DNA of 64,000 bases from Arion vulgaris (Eukaryota > Mollusca > Gastropoda > Stylommatophora > Arionidae). Location: NCBI GenBank assembly GCA_020796225.1, contig CM036765.1, positions 33,756,066 through 33,820,065 of the forward strand, read 5' to 3'. The position numbers and the translations under genes are program-made. The notes under the pieces are model-generated. The model was given only the letters and a program-made list of their open reading frames with translations. It did not search any database and was not told the origin of the DNA. Shown piece after piece: positions 60,801-61,565 of the stretch. The first letter of the stretch is position 1; every line of letters begins with the position of its first letter.

Positions 60801-61565
60801 AGGGGCGACTGTGGTAGAGGTATCGGGAAGCTACCCTAGTAAATAAAAAGTGTCGCACAAATCGGATGTGCTGGCCTACTTGTAGGCGCATAACTGACAC
60901 AACACACAATCACTTTTAGACTACAGAGAGATAGAAAGAATAACTCCCATCAGATCACTTATATCAACCCTACATCCATACTATGCTGAATGAAGACAAT
61001 GCAGACATACGTCAAACACAATATGCATGTCACTGAGATGACACTAGACCTTACATGAAATGGATGATTAACATCAGATCACTGATATTGTATGACATGA
61101 AATGTATGAAATGGATAACATCAGATGAAATGGATGACAGCATCAGCTGAAATGTATGAAATGGATGACAGCATCAGCTGAAATGTATGAAATGGATAAC
61201 AGCACCAGATGAAATAGATGACAGAATCAGATTAAATAGATGGCTCATCAGCTGAAATGTATGAAATGGATAACAGCATCAGATGAAATGTATGACAGCA
61301 TCAGATTAAATGGATGACAGCATAAGATGAAATGGATGACAGCATCAGATCCCTAATATTAACCCTACATCCATATTATGCTGAATGAAGACAATGGAGA
61401 CACAAGTCAAACACAATATACATGTCATGAAGATGACACTAGACCTACATGAAATATATGATTACTCACTTGAGAATGAGATCCACATCTAAGGACTCAC
61501 TGAGCTTGTTGATGGCCAGGTACTGTCTGTCCAGACACATGTAGGAGAACAGGTCTAGCTGGTGC
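3799..61565 (-). CDS. Itpr: Inositol 1,4,5-trisphosphate receptor gene, central part (26 exons; both ends outside window)
   Basis: The product is a tetrameric calcium-release channel of the endoplasmic reticulum, opened by IP3 and calcium. Only the central cytosolic regulatory region is here. Exons A-Y, read from high to low coordinates, give about 1,187 codons colinear with vertebrate ITPR as I recall it. Landmarks are [117 protein letters not shown] and VTVNTSD. Every junction has a GT/AG pair and matching phase. The IP3-binding core and the pore helices are missing because they lie outside the window, not because the gene is broken: no in-frame stop or frameshift is seen. Family assignment is certain; the species and subtype are not. 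Confidence 0.97.
4055..4292 (+). repeat. SINE-like repeat, family A (copy 1)
   Basis: About 235 bp beginning near ggggtgtaaagaatagaacc, with catgttgtaaaaggcgatta, a palindromic-looking cctaaacgtgtagaag, and ending in an aagaagaag tail. A second copy lies in reverse at 30,378-30,605. It was inserted just upstream of exon Y, leaving about 60 bp of original intron before the acceptor. Shares the core catgttgtaa(g/a)a(a/g)gcga with family B at 27.5 and 60.7 kb. Confidence 0.75.
4384..4552 (-). CDS. Itpr: IP3R exon X ([16 protein letters not shown]...VTVNTSD)
   Basis: A 169-bp exon with an excellent pyrimidine tract and acceptor ttctcaacag, donor gtgagagc, phase 0 in and 1 out. It encodes [40 protein letters not shown] and a charged tail [12 protein letters not shown]. 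The vertebrate caspase-3 site DEVD just after VTVNTSD is absent here. Confidence 0.95.
4860..4991 (-). CDS. Itpr: IP3R exon W ([10 protein letters not shown]...IALLEGGN)
   Basis: A 132-bp, 44-codon exon, acceptor atgttttag, donor gtaaact, phase 0 at both ends. It encodes [37 protein letters not shown] and SKIQ, matching vertebrate [15 protein letters not shown] and AIALLEGGN. Confidence 0.95.
4992..6357. other. Intron W-V, no gene seen
   Basis: AT-rich intron. Nothing coding is supported. The stretch 5,890-6,130 is less AT-rich and carries short overlapping open frames on both strands without splice context or a family match; it may be an old repeat. The X-W intron (4,553-4,859) shows nothing. 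Confidence 0.6.
6358..6507 (-). CDS. Itpr: IP3R exon V ([12 protein letters not shown]; second PKA-type site RRES)
   Basis: A 150-bp, 50-codon exon, acceptor ctatgtgtag, donor gtctgt, phase 0 at both ends. It encodes [20 protein letters not shown], then RRES (codons at 6,436-6,447), a Gly/Ser/Pro-rich loop with GPSGGPGS, and NLSLHEVQ. Vertebrate ITPR1 has GEALRQVL..RYY, GRRESLTS (the Ser1755-type PKA site), a Gly-rich loop linked with ATP binding, and MSLAEVQ. Order and spacing are kept. Confidence 0.95.
7825..8060 (-). repeat. tRNA-derived SINE remnant, family C (copy 1)
   Basis: Shares with 25,460-25,690 the blocks gaaggattgactTcatt, ggcacgccacctgc, ctccagcaacaatcctaggg and cccacaaccttc. 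The tRNA-like head, at the high-coordinate end on the minus strand, is decayed here. The copy at 25.5 kb keeps a clear box B. Confidence 0.75.
8220..8410 (+). repeat. tRNA-derived SINE, family D
   Basis: The head reads gcgtagtggagcatctggcc, then gattagagcatgggc and gacctgggttcaatcaccag. It has a recognisable RNA polymerase III box B (ggttcaatcac) and a box A-like start. A body of about 120 bp follows. The cloverleaf is degraded, so it is a SINE and not a tRNA gene. Confidence 0.7.
9330..9560 (+). repeat. tRNA-like SINE fragment
   Basis: Contains gtagcgcaattggtagatgc, a good box A, followed about 50 bases later by a weak box B-like tgggatccagg. The preceding block cagcctgcatcagtgtagtctg recurs at 10,785-10,815 as aagctgcatcactatagtctg. 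Probably a chimera of two SINE parts. Confidence 0.55.
10310..10560 (-). mobile_element. LINE C-terminal remnant (minus)
   Basis: On the minus strand the GC-richer stretch reads like the basic C-terminal part of a non-LTR element ([17 protein letters not shown], then [11 protein letters not shown]). No open frame survives. A possibly related fragment lies at 21,540-21,680. Confidence 0.6.
11238..11490 (+). repeat. 39-bp minisatellite, in frame (13-residue unit)
   Basis: Six to seven tandem copies of a 39-bp unit with core gatataaaactgactgaag and atacatgaagtgaag. On the plus strand the array stays open and encodes repeats of [13 protein letters not shown]. It sits 150 bp past the donor of microexon U. 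The plus frame has no promoter or splice context and opposes the gene, so I treat it as non-coding. Confidence 0.9.
11647..11694 (-). CDS. Itpr: IP3R microexon U ([16 protein letters not shown]) at the SII splice position
   Basis: A 48-bp, 16-codon open stretch between a ctaac branch-like site plus acceptor aacatttgag and the donor gtaagac, phase 0 at both ends. It encodes [16 protein letters not shown]. The last residues, LEDHRR, match LEDHKR, the end of the alternatively spliced SII insert of neuronal vertebrate ITPR1, which directly precedes GEALRQ. Its length is a multiple of three, so it can be a cassette. The acceptor has a poor pyrimidine tract, so the exact start is less sure than the end. 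Confidence 0.78.
11695..16270. other. Intron U-T
   Basis: About 4.6 kb. It holds the 12.03-12.46 kb foldback. The remainder is AT-rich with short A/T homopolymers (14,298-14,335; 15,408-15,422; 16,007-16,021). The stretch 15,110-15,230 carries a SINE-like piece (ggggaaattgtacctgcacc). No further exon is supported. Confidence 0.65.
12034..12460. repeat. Large foldback element: inverted arms with ~110-bp spacer
   Basis: The left arm (about 12,034-12,197) and right arm (about 12,307-12,460) are inverted copies, roughly 90% identical by eye, around a T-rich spacer. Matching blocks include gtaaaaacaaagtactgtag against ctacagtactttgtttttac, and gaagaaattcacttctta against aagaagtgaatttcttc. A single-arm relative lies at 311-411. 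It could be a foldback transposon or two opposed insertions of one family. Confidence 0.88.
16271..16382 (-). CDS. Itpr: IP3R exon T ([16 protein letters not shown])
   Basis: A 112-bp exon, acceptor ttgtgttcag, donor gtgattat. It completes Arg and encodes [37 protein letters not shown], matching vertebrate [20 protein letters not shown]. It ends in phase 0, directly before the SII-equivalent position. Confidence 0.95.
16987..17135 (-). CDS. Itpr: IP3R exon S ([15 protein letters not shown])
   Basis: A 149-bp exon, acceptor tttacttag, donor gtgggga (GTGGGG, off consensus). It encodes [40 protein letters not shown] and KCESGGFIA. The match to vertebrate [16 protein letters not shown] and CESGGFICK is very strong. 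It ends in phase 2. Confidence 0.96.
17340..17562 (+). mobile_element. LINE 3' end with C2H2-like finger and (ATT)n tail
   Basis: A plus-strand frame reads [20 protein letters not shown], then HLRTH. This is the C2H2-like motif found at the C-terminus of many non-LTR retrotransposon proteins. The sequence ends at gatggatggctattattattattatta, a microsatellite tail typical of CR1/L2-like elements. The coding part is truncated and frameshifted. Confidence 0.75.
18690..18800 (+). mobile_element. LINE 3' stub ending in (GAT)n
   Basis: Short remnant ending ggagacggcacctgatgatgatgatgatc. The 63,040-63,055 remnant ends similarly (ggcacctgatgatgat), so both may be 3' ends of one RTE-like family with a GAT tail. 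Confidence 0.6.
19131..20107 (+). mobile_element. 5'-truncated LINE with reverse-transcriptase domain, family 3
   Basis: Encodes the RT motif [19 protein letters not shown] (from about 19,165), then the catalytic-site region as LLFVDDQ (normally FADD), [10 protein letters not shown], and a C-terminal region with [15 protein letters not shown] and [16 protein letters not shown]. At least one frameshift (near 19,210-19,240) and one stop (19,500) break it. The palm Ala-to-Val change and the breaks show it is inactive. A 370-bp 3' copy lies in reverse at 46,548-46,925. Both end near ccgtgtgg/ccacctgggaatagac. Confidence 0.93.
21820..22380 (-). repeat. SINE-like repeat, family F, split by a MITE
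   Basis: Flanks match 47,290-47,470. The left part has tttagacccccacc and gatttcctgtagt(g/c)caac(t/c)gcttac; the right part has caagctgg(c/t)cttgaa and agtgcagcatgttatgaacttcacta. The two parts are separated by a 315-bp insertion that the 47-kb copy lacks. Confidence 0.8.
21974..22292. mobile_element. MITE with TTAA-type target, piggyBac-like
   Basis: The insertion starts TTAACTCTTTCCATGC and ends GCGTGGAAAGAGTTGA. The terminal inverted repeat is about 13 bp (ctctttcca(t/c)gc), with a TTAA/TTGA target duplication. TTAA targets and C-T-rich termini are typical of piggyBac-type elements. It has no coding capacity. Inner subrepeat: agccgcacactg(c)g and agccacacactgtg. Confidence 0.8.
23085..23480 (-). 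mobile_element. LINE RNase H remnant (I/Jockey-type)
   Basis: The minus strand encodes [20 protein letters not shown], matching the GHxGxxGNExAD motif of the RNase H domain of I-group non-LTR elements. After stops it continues to WECPMCHD. It is interrupted by several stops and carries no other domain. Confidence 0.82.
24160..24600 (+). mobile_element. LINE C-terminal remnant, family 4 (copy 1)
   Basis: Frame with [40 protein letters not shown] and RRVLHI, the region after the RT palm in RTE-like elements (YGCETW, then YRRxL). It continues with HPGKEEKRK and ends [19 protein letters not shown] related 3' part lies at 57,985-58,200. Confidence 0.8.
25460..25690 (-). repeat. tRNA-derived SINE, family C (copy 2, good head)
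   Basis: Read on the minus strand, the head begins ggttaagtggttaaggtggt and continues to cgtgggttcaaacccagac: clear box A and a perfect box B (ggttcaaaccc). The body includes ctaggattgttgctggagct and catgtctgccgacagggacg, shared with 7,825-8,060. The head lacks a proper acceptor-stem partner, so it is a SINE. Confidence 0.87.
25964..26139 (-). CDS. Itpr: IP3R exon R ([11 protein letters not shown]; first PKA-type site RRES)
   Basis: A 176-bp exon, acceptor tttttcag, donor gtgagg, phase 1 in and 0 out. It encodes [38 protein letters not shown] and [18 protein letters not shown] (codons at 26,012-26,023) lies where vertebrate ITPR1 has RRDS, the Ser1589-type PKA site, eight residues before the conserved SRDYRNIIE. 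Conservation of an RRxS motif here suggests the phospho-regulation is shared. The next intron is 8.8 kb. Confidence 0.96.
26693..26813 (-). CDS. Itpr: IP3R exon Q ([19 protein letters not shown])
   Basis: A 121-bp exon, acceptor tgcctag, donor gtgggtc. It encodes [19 protein letters not shown], then [20 protein letters not shown], matching vertebrate QPVFVQLLQGVFRVYHC and VESCIRVLSD. It ends in phase 1, completed to Ala by exon R. Confidence 0.95.
27497..27720 (+). repeat. SINE-like repeat, family B (copy 1)
   Basis: Starts near attgccggggctctcaaggg and contains gcaaagaatagtaacactgc, aagcgacttaggtagggg and cttgcaggcgcataactgg. Shared with 60,700-60,925 and, in its core, with family A. Located in the intron between exons Q and P. 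Confidence 0.82.
27850..27978 (-). CDS. Itpr: IP3R exon P ([18 protein letters not shown])
   Basis: A 129-bp, 43-codon exon, acceptor ttgatcag, donor gttagctg, phase 0 at both ends. It encodes [19 protein letters not shown] and [18 protein letters not shown], matching vertebrate TSDRKHADSILEKYV and TTFFSSPFSDQST. Confidence 0.96.
27979..29134. other. Intron P-O with short tandem repeats
   Basis: 28,890-29,080 holds four to five degenerate copies of a unit of about 45-60 bp with gttgaactactgtctgtgtg and actatctgtctctgcagta, followed by a (CT)n run at 29,090-29,104. 28,120-28,210 resembles the minus LINE piece at 44,460. Nothing else is recognised. Confidence 0.7.
29135..29260 (-). CDS. Itpr: IP3R exon O ([17 protein letters not shown])
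   Basis: A 126-bp, 42-codon exon, acceptor tcctacag, donor gtaagat, phase 0 at both ends. It encodes [40 protein letters not shown] and AL. The match to vertebrate sequence is almost residue for residue until the last codons. Confidence 0.97.
29322..29895. repeat. Divergent tandem array, ~35-45-bp units
   Basis: About 14 degenerate copies of a unit resembling gatttcaggatgagagggattaggggact. The copies vary in length and sequence, so the array is old. It fills most of the intron between exons O and N. Confidence 0.87.
29976..30227 (-). CDS. Itpr: IP3R exon N ([12 protein letters not shown], second RIH region)
   Basis: A 252-bp, 84-codon exon, acceptor ccatatag, donor gttagtg, phase 0 at both ends. 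It encodes [59 protein letters not shown] and PDCIPE. The block is nearly identical to vertebrates and falls in the RyR/IP3R homology (RIH) region shared with ryanodine receptors; that domain boundary is from family knowledge. The divergent tandem array at 29,322-29,895 begins about 80 bp past its donor. Confidence 0.97.
30378..30605 (-). repeat. SINE-like repeat, family A (copy 2)
   Basis: Reverse copy of 4,055-4,292: ttacgaccaattttaatcac, cctaaacacataaacttcta, cagccaaacctccttagtcg and ggttctattctttacacccc all match its complement. It is about 150 bp upstream of exon N's acceptor. Confidence 0.82.
30850..31060 (-). mobile_element. LINE remnant, family 5 (copy 1)
   Basis: Minus-strand piece [20 protein letters not shown], a WFxHI motif of non-LTR C-termini. 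The block tttgacctgttgtctctgga recurs as tttgaccttctgcctctgga at 31,827-31,850 in the next intron. Confidence 0.72.
31193..31393 (-). CDS. Itpr: IP3R exon M ([20 protein letters not shown])
   Basis: A 201-bp, 67-codon exon, acceptor atctgtag, donor gtaataag, phase 0 at both ends. It encodes [40 protein letters not shown] and [19 protein letters not shown]. It is one of the longest and best-conserved exons in the window, matching vertebrate ETMQHIF, HCIETHGRNVQY and CQDMVMAE. Confidence 0.97.
31610..31990 (-). mobile_element. LINE remnant, family 5 (copy 2)
   Basis: Homologous to 30,850-31,060, more decayed, extending further toward ttctgttgtcattttt. Lies in intron M-L, in the same orientation as the gene. 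Confidence 0.65.
32180..32305 (-). CDS. Itpr: IP3R exon L ([13 protein letters not shown])
   Basis: A 126-bp, 42-codon exon, acceptor gtttacag, donor gtaattc, phase 0 at both ends. It encodes [29 protein letters not shown] and ELFLTPG. Vertebrate counterparts are RLAHEFLQNFCAGN and LFLNPG. A LINE remnant lies about 60-360 bases upstream in the same intron. Confidence 0.95.
32366..32670 (+). mobile_element. LINE 3'-end remnant, family 1 (copy 2)
   Basis: Plus-strand copy of 2,190-2,510, about 90% identical by eye: gaattacattgagaaacaaa, gccacttaataagaatgcat and caagccaccagaacagcgca. It sits 60 bp upstream of the exon L acceptor, against the gene's orientation. Confidence 0.87.
33080..33217 (-). 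CDS. Itpr: IP3R exon K (RLTKLCIQE...[10 protein letters not shown])
   Basis: A 138-bp exon, phase 0 at both ends, acceptor catatgcag, donor gtaaaat. It encodes [38 protein letters not shown] and ITYDK. All are conserved with vertebrates (RLSKLCVQE; QQRLLRNMGAH; LLQIPYEK). Confidence 0.95.
33360..33560 (-). mobile_element. LINE remnant, family 6 (copy 1)
   Basis: Matches 44,880-45,180: cctctcgtaccattatatgt, ttacatagggccggcaagta and ctttgcatcccacttcaatg. A third, inverted copy is at 36,465-36,770. On the minus strand the copies encode an [24 protein letters not shown] C-terminus. Confidence 0.8.
33681..33770 (-). CDS. Itpr: IP3R exon J (variable loop ending NYKTIKG)
   Basis: A 90-bp exon, 30 codons, phase 0 at both ends, acceptor tttttgcag, donor gtaagc. 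Most of it is an acidic, Ser/Gly-rich loop ([20 protein letters not shown]). The last residues VNYKTIKG match the vertebrate NYRVVKE/NYQIVKG that precede the next conserved helix, so it belongs to the gene and is not a chance open frame. Skipping it would keep the frame. Confidence 0.88.
33771..34339. other. Intron J-I, no element recognised
   Basis: Less AT-rich than other introns around 33,870-34,080, with open frames but no splice context or family match. The neighbouring intron I-H (34,565-35,134) shows nothing. Confidence 0.5.
34340..34564 (-). CDS. Itpr: IP3R exon I ([11 protein letters not shown] and lysine-rich linker)
   Basis: A 225-bp, 75-codon exon, phase 0 at both ends, acceptor atttacag, donor gtacgtat. 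It encodes [20 protein letters not shown] and [11 protein letters not shown], matching vertebrates. A low-complexity charged loop follows: [15 protein letters not shown], then [16 protein letters not shown]. Vertebrate receptors also have a variable hydrophilic loop here. Confidence 0.95.
35135..35291 (-). CDS. Itpr: IP3R exon H ([18 protein letters not shown])
   Basis: A 157-bp exon from acceptor attgtttcag to donor gtactgac. It completes Ser and encodes [20 protein letters not shown], then the near-invariant [18 protein letters not shown], ending AFTQ in phase 0. This is the start of the central armadillo block of known receptors. Confidence 0.96.
35292..37198. other. Intron H-G
   Basis: 1.9 kb. 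Carries the family 6 LINE copy at 36,465-36,770. The rest is AT-rich with no recognised element. Confidence 0.6.
36465..36770 (+). mobile_element. LINE remnant, family 6 (copy 2)
   Basis: Plus-strand counterpart of 44,880-45,180: gaaatgtctggtcaacca, agtaacaactgttacaagaa and tgcaggccctatgtaatgta. Ends where the other copies end (ccctatgtaa(c/t)gtataatgg), marking a common 3' end. Confidence 0.82.
37199..37250 (-). CDS. Itpr: IP3R exon G, 52-bp microexon ([11 protein letters not shown])
   Basis: A 52-bp exon between acceptor tttgattag and donor gtaagtgc. It completes a codon begun in F (giving Gly) or F' (giving Ser) and encodes [16 protein letters not shown]. This matches vertebrate FEHIEEQAEGIFGG. 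It leaves in phase 2. The reading frame after either F or F' is correct here; after both or neither it is not. Confidence 0.93.
37283..37665. repeat. Degenerate tandem repeats next to exon G
   Basis: Three copies of a ~38-bp unit with gacaaactggataatgacg (37,283-37,400) are followed by four to five copies of a ~60-bp unit with gagaaattatcataatgct (37,415-37,665). The array starts about 35 bp upstream of the exon G acceptor. Confidence 0.78.
38918..39121 (-). other. Cys/His-rich short open frame, function unknown
   Basis: A 67-codon minus frame with [19 protein letters not shown], then HLQKQHYFC and the polar tail [12 protein letters not shown]. The spaced C-x2-C, C-x-C and H residues suggest a former zinc-binding segment, perhaps of a transposase. 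No splice sites join it to the receptor. I do not recognise the family, and the frame may be chance. Confidence 0.3.
39411..39692. repeat. AT-rich minisatellite, 18-21-bp unit
   Basis: About 14 copies of units like tcttcctgatatatataat and tcttgatatatataagtct. Both strands stay open through it, which makes long spurious frames of [14 protein letters not shown] repeats. Confidence 0.93.
39778..40413. repeat. 53-bp minisatellite, exactly 12 copies
   Basis: The start of agaaatggagaat recurs at 39,778, 39,831, 39,884 and then every 53 bases to 40,361. Twelve full units make 636 bp. Copies differ by single bases (aattagac, aatgagac, aatgaaac; gtatta, ctatta). Variants are clustered: aatgaaac types lie at the high end. 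This indicates recent unequal exchange. It lies between F' and G. Confidence 0.96.
41090..41300. repeat. Repeat family F fragment (copy 2)
   Basis: Contains gggtaatatggtgttaggtc and ggtacatgatgggtgatgta, shared with 46,985-47,090 (gggtaatatggtgttagacc; ggtacatgatgggtgaggtg) and in reverse near 56,150-56,240. It lies 230 bp past the F' donor. Confidence 0.78.
41530..41644 (-). CDS. Itpr: IP3R exon F', alternative version 2 ([17 protein letters not shown])
   Basis: A 115-bp exon with a good pyrimidine tract, acceptor gttcacccag and donor gtatgtcat, phase 0 in and phase 1 out, exactly as exon F. It encodes [20 protein letters not shown] followed by [18 protein letters not shown]. It aligns with exon F through RLDxR, then (L/I)L and FK, but its tail differs and is six codons longer. 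It lies 2.36 kb downstream of F in the direction of transcription. I read it as a duplicated, diverged exon used instead of F. It could be a decayed copy, but its open frame, conserved phase and good splice sites argue against that. Confidence 0.88.
41645..44006. other. Intron between alternative exons F and F'
   Basis: 2.36 kb. No other RLD(F/Y)R-type exon is visible. 43,320-43,550 is a GC-richer block with tacgttttatcgtccgtctc and agggatctcagggaa that looks like an old repeat. 42,420-42,450 has a short direct repeat gagtaatacatcag. This interval is where splicing control of the pair is expected. Confidence 0.6.
44007..44103 (-). CDS. Itpr: IP3R exon F, alternative version 1 ([16 protein letters not shown])
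   Basis: A 97-bp exon, acceptor cattgttacag, donor gtaaacaac, entering in phase 0 and leaving in phase 1. It encodes [20 protein letters not shown] then [12 protein letters not shown]. This matches vertebrate [25 protein letters not shown], and is the closer of the two versions. Exon F' downstream encodes the same segment with identical phases, so the two look mutually exclusive. The C-terminal half is charged and Asn-rich. Confidence 0.93.
44440..44720 (-). mobile_element. LINE remnant (minus), unassigned
   Basis: GC-richer block with cagggtccaatgcatgacag and ctccaacacatcttttatc, in the style of a LINE C-terminal basic region on the minus strand. It shares cgtgcttggtcagtgg with 28,140-28,160. 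No open frame. Confidence 0.5.
44880..45190 (-). mobile_element. LINE remnant, family 6 (copy 3, best preserved)
   Basis: An open minus frame of 91 codons with [51 protein letters not shown] and [18 protein letters not shown]. This is the C-terminal domain of an RTE-like non-LTR element ([10 protein letters not shown], GxRxRxRPKxTW, DRxxWRxxxxALC). Confidence 0.87.
45465..45580. mobile_element. Possible hAT-type DNA transposon end
   Basis: The sequence gtatggggttcccaaagtgg gives GGGTTCCCAAA, resembling the terminal repeat of several hAT elements, followed by a GC-rich stretch. No matching inverted end was found nearby, so it is a fragment or coincidence. Confidence 0.4.
45774..45850. repeat. 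(AT)n microsatellite
   Basis: About 75 bases of nearly pure alternating TA/AT with one ttt-cat interruption. Directly precedes the 45.9-kb palindrome on the plus strand. Confidence 0.97.
45873..45949. repeat. Near-perfect 77-bp palindrome
   Basis: Arms of about 38 bases meet at the centre ccaccaca|tgtggtgg with no loop. Outer arms are aacagtttgttaac and gttaacaaactgtt; inner arms are the GC-rich cacgtgcccc type. Only two single-base indels separate the arms. In the pre-mRNA it would fold into a very stable hairpin 34 bases after the donor of exon E. Confidence 0.96.
45983..46140 (-). CDS. Itpr: IP3R exon E (acidic/basic linker and [11 protein letters not shown])
   Basis: A 158-bp exon from acceptor cctctacag to donor gtaactc. 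It starts with a variable acidic stretch ([11 protein letters not shown]), then a charged run [11 protein letters not shown], then the conserved [15 protein letters not shown]. The linker replaces the much longer glycine-rich linker of vertebrate ITPR1. It ends in phase 0 and feeds the choice between exons F and F'. Thirty-three bases after its end lies a 77-bp palindrome. Confidence 0.95.
46548..46925 (-). mobile_element. LINE 3'-end copy, family 3 (copy 2)
   Basis: Minus-strand copy of 19,738-20,107. It encodes [20 protein letters not shown] and [16 protein letters not shown] and ends at the same base, ggaatagacaatg. By eye more than 90% identical, so this family was active more recently than families 1, 5 and 6. 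Confidence 0.92.
46985..47551 (-). repeat. tRNA-derived SINE, family F (copy with tRNA head)
   Basis: On the minus strand, starting at 47,551: ccacaatggcatagtggtta, gtgtacttgctttgc, then ggatcaaattcccag, giving box A and box B-like sequences. The body runs to the tggtgttagacc block at 47,010-47,030, also seen at 41.1 kb and 56.2 kb. This copy has the uninterrupted version of the site that carries a MITE at 21.97-22.29 kb. Confidence 0.78.
47590..47900 (-). mobile_element. LINE remnant after RNase H (minus)
   Basis: An open minus segment with [31 protein letters not shown] and KLWGNLTDM. The TxEHxLxxCP motif is the zinc-finger-like region after RNase H in I/Jockey-type elements. It may be from the same family as 23,085-23,480. 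Confidence 0.8.
48022..48181 (-). CDS. Itpr: IP3R exon D ([17 protein letters not shown])
   Basis: A 160-bp exon from acceptor tacttag to donor gtaaggt. It encodes [20 protein letters not shown] followed by [16 protein letters not shown], one of the most conserved stretches of the family. It then gives a divergent Ser/Val-rich tail ([16 protein letters not shown]). In vertebrates this point begins a long variable linker; here the linker is short and continues in exon E. It ends in phase 1. Confidence 0.96.
48930..49120 (-). mobile_element. LINE 3'-end remnant, family 2 (copy 2)
   Basis: Reverse copy of 3,360-3,520: cttttgcttggtcttcctct and ttctgtgtggctctctgtgg. It extends a little further into the element (cattcttgtcaggtgtccaa). 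Confidence 0.75.
49685..49995 (-). pseudogene. Transposase-like N-terminal remnant, acidic, with internal stop
   Basis: Minus-strand frame from an ATG at 49,994: [12 protein letters not shown], then [10 protein letters not shown], a stop, then [20 protein letters not shown] and a Ser/Gln-rich, basic tail ([13 protein letters not shown]). An FTxxEAxxLL start followed by a run of D/E/S is how many piggyBac-type transposases begin, so that is my guess. The catalytic part is absent. Confidence 0.5.
50230..50760 (-). mobile_element. LINE remnant with RT thumb region, family 7 (copy 1)
   Basis: Minus frame with [35 protein letters not shown] and [20 protein letters not shown], followed after a frameshift by [20 protein letters not shown]. 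It is the same domain order as family 3 ([28 protein letters not shown]) but a distinct lineage. Confidence 0.87.
50928..51185 (-). mobile_element. LINE remnant, family 8
   Basis: Open minus frame of 85 codons with [38 protein letters not shown] and VIQISWVAK, the region after the RT palm (normally LTYGSE.W, FYRRxxxISW). Retains an open frame over its full length, so it is relatively young or by chance intact. Confidence 0.82.
51327..51471 (-). CDS. Itpr: IP3R exon C ([11 protein letters not shown])
   Basis: A 145-bp exon between acceptor atctgcag and donor gtttgc. It encodes [19 protein letters not shown] and then [13 protein letters not shown] and NNLTFE. These match the vertebrate segment around MEFVEEYLRDVV and NKLTFE. 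It ends in phase 0. The donor gtttgccc is weaker than the gtaagt consensus. A tandem array of ~155-bp units starts about 80 bp upstream of its acceptor. Confidence 0.94.
51550..52018. repeat. ~155-bp tandem repeat, three copies
   Basis: Three consecutive copies, each with aaataaatataaaataatg, agcaaatcagtgg(a)a, aaactaaagtaaaat(ag) and ctgacaattatgtacaataa. Copies differ by small deletions. The array ends about 80 bp upstream of the exon C acceptor. Confidence 0.9.
53540..53735 (-). mobile_element. LINE fragment, family 7 (copy 2)
   Basis: Matches 50,270-50,480: ttcatttctaattttgtctc, ggccatgtttgacactggta and gttagcggtatctctttatg. The 53.5-kb copy is more decayed. Confidence 0.85.
53785..53882. 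repeat. Imperfect ~95-bp hairpin
   Basis: Inverted blocks tcctgtatattgaaagc against gccttcaatatacagga, and ccttcttacttatggtc against ggccataaggaagatgg, flank a 10-base centre. Could be a small palindromic transposon or a structured RNA; no family recognised. Confidence 0.85.
55555..55700. repeat. Dispersed repeat shared with 650-720
   Basis: Contains agcttcaggataagaaaag and gcgcttcataaacagtgttt, then gctccgttatctctgaggtc. See the entry at 650. Confidence 0.6.
56090..56250 (-). repeat. Repeat family F fragment (copy 3)
   Basis: Reverse relative of the 41.1-kb copy, recognised by accacattaccccatcgtgca and catggttctaacactgcat. More decayed than the other two. Confidence 0.6.
56755..57000 (+). 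mobile_element. LINE C-terminal remnant, family 9 (copy 1)
   Basis: Matches the 3' part of 62,560-63,055: ttcttcggacatataatgcg, gaacatttggtgacaacggt and gcctatgccagcatatatgg. Encodes [13 protein letters not shown] sequence in pieces. Confidence 0.85.
57985..58200 (+). mobile_element. LINE 3' remnant, family 4 (copy 2)
   Basis: Shares with 24,395-24,600 the blocks aaattgaagtatt(at/tt)gga, gaggaagaccacagag and agaggcgggacatctgacct. Better preserved at its 3' end than the 24-kb copy. Confidence 0.75.
60443..60598 (-). CDS. Itpr: IP3R exon B ([22 protein letters not shown])
   Basis: A 156-bp exon running from acceptor tgttatag to donor gtaagtctg. It completes the split Lys codon of exon A, then encodes [19 protein letters not shown] followed by HVDRDPQEQ and FARLWSEIP, closely matching the vertebrate receptor. 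It ends in phase 2 (GA), completed by exon C to an Asp. The next intron, almost 9 kb, is the largest in the window. Confidence 0.95.
60599..61469. other. Intron A-B, SINE and duplications
   Basis: 0.87 kb made almost wholly of repeats: a family B SINE (60,700-60,925), a direct duplication of ~110 bp (60,950-61,065 and 61,345-61,460) and a degenerate ~22-bp array (61,065-61,345) with units like gaaatggatgacagcatca. Confidence 0.85.
60700..60925 (+). repeat. SINE-like repeat, family B (copy 2) with internal 15-bp expansion
   Basis: Matches 27,497-27,720 from gttgccggggctc through ggcgcataactg. Inside it the single gcgacttaggtagg block of the 27-kb copy is replaced by four tandem copies of gaggtaggggcgact-type units (about 60,765-60,820). 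Confidence 0.88.
61470..61565 (-). CDS. Itpr: IP3R exon A ([19 protein letters not shown])
   Basis: This is the most N-terminal exon in the window, 96 bp. It starts with the last base of a codon, probably the Arg before HQLDLF, after the acceptor ttatgcag. It ends with two bases of a codon before the donor gtgagtaat. It encodes the helix-rich segment around [19 protein letters not shown], just after the IP3-binding core in the first armadillo region of known receptors. The upstream intron runs out of the window. A 110-bp intronic duplication ends about 10 bp from its donor. Confidence 0.94.
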
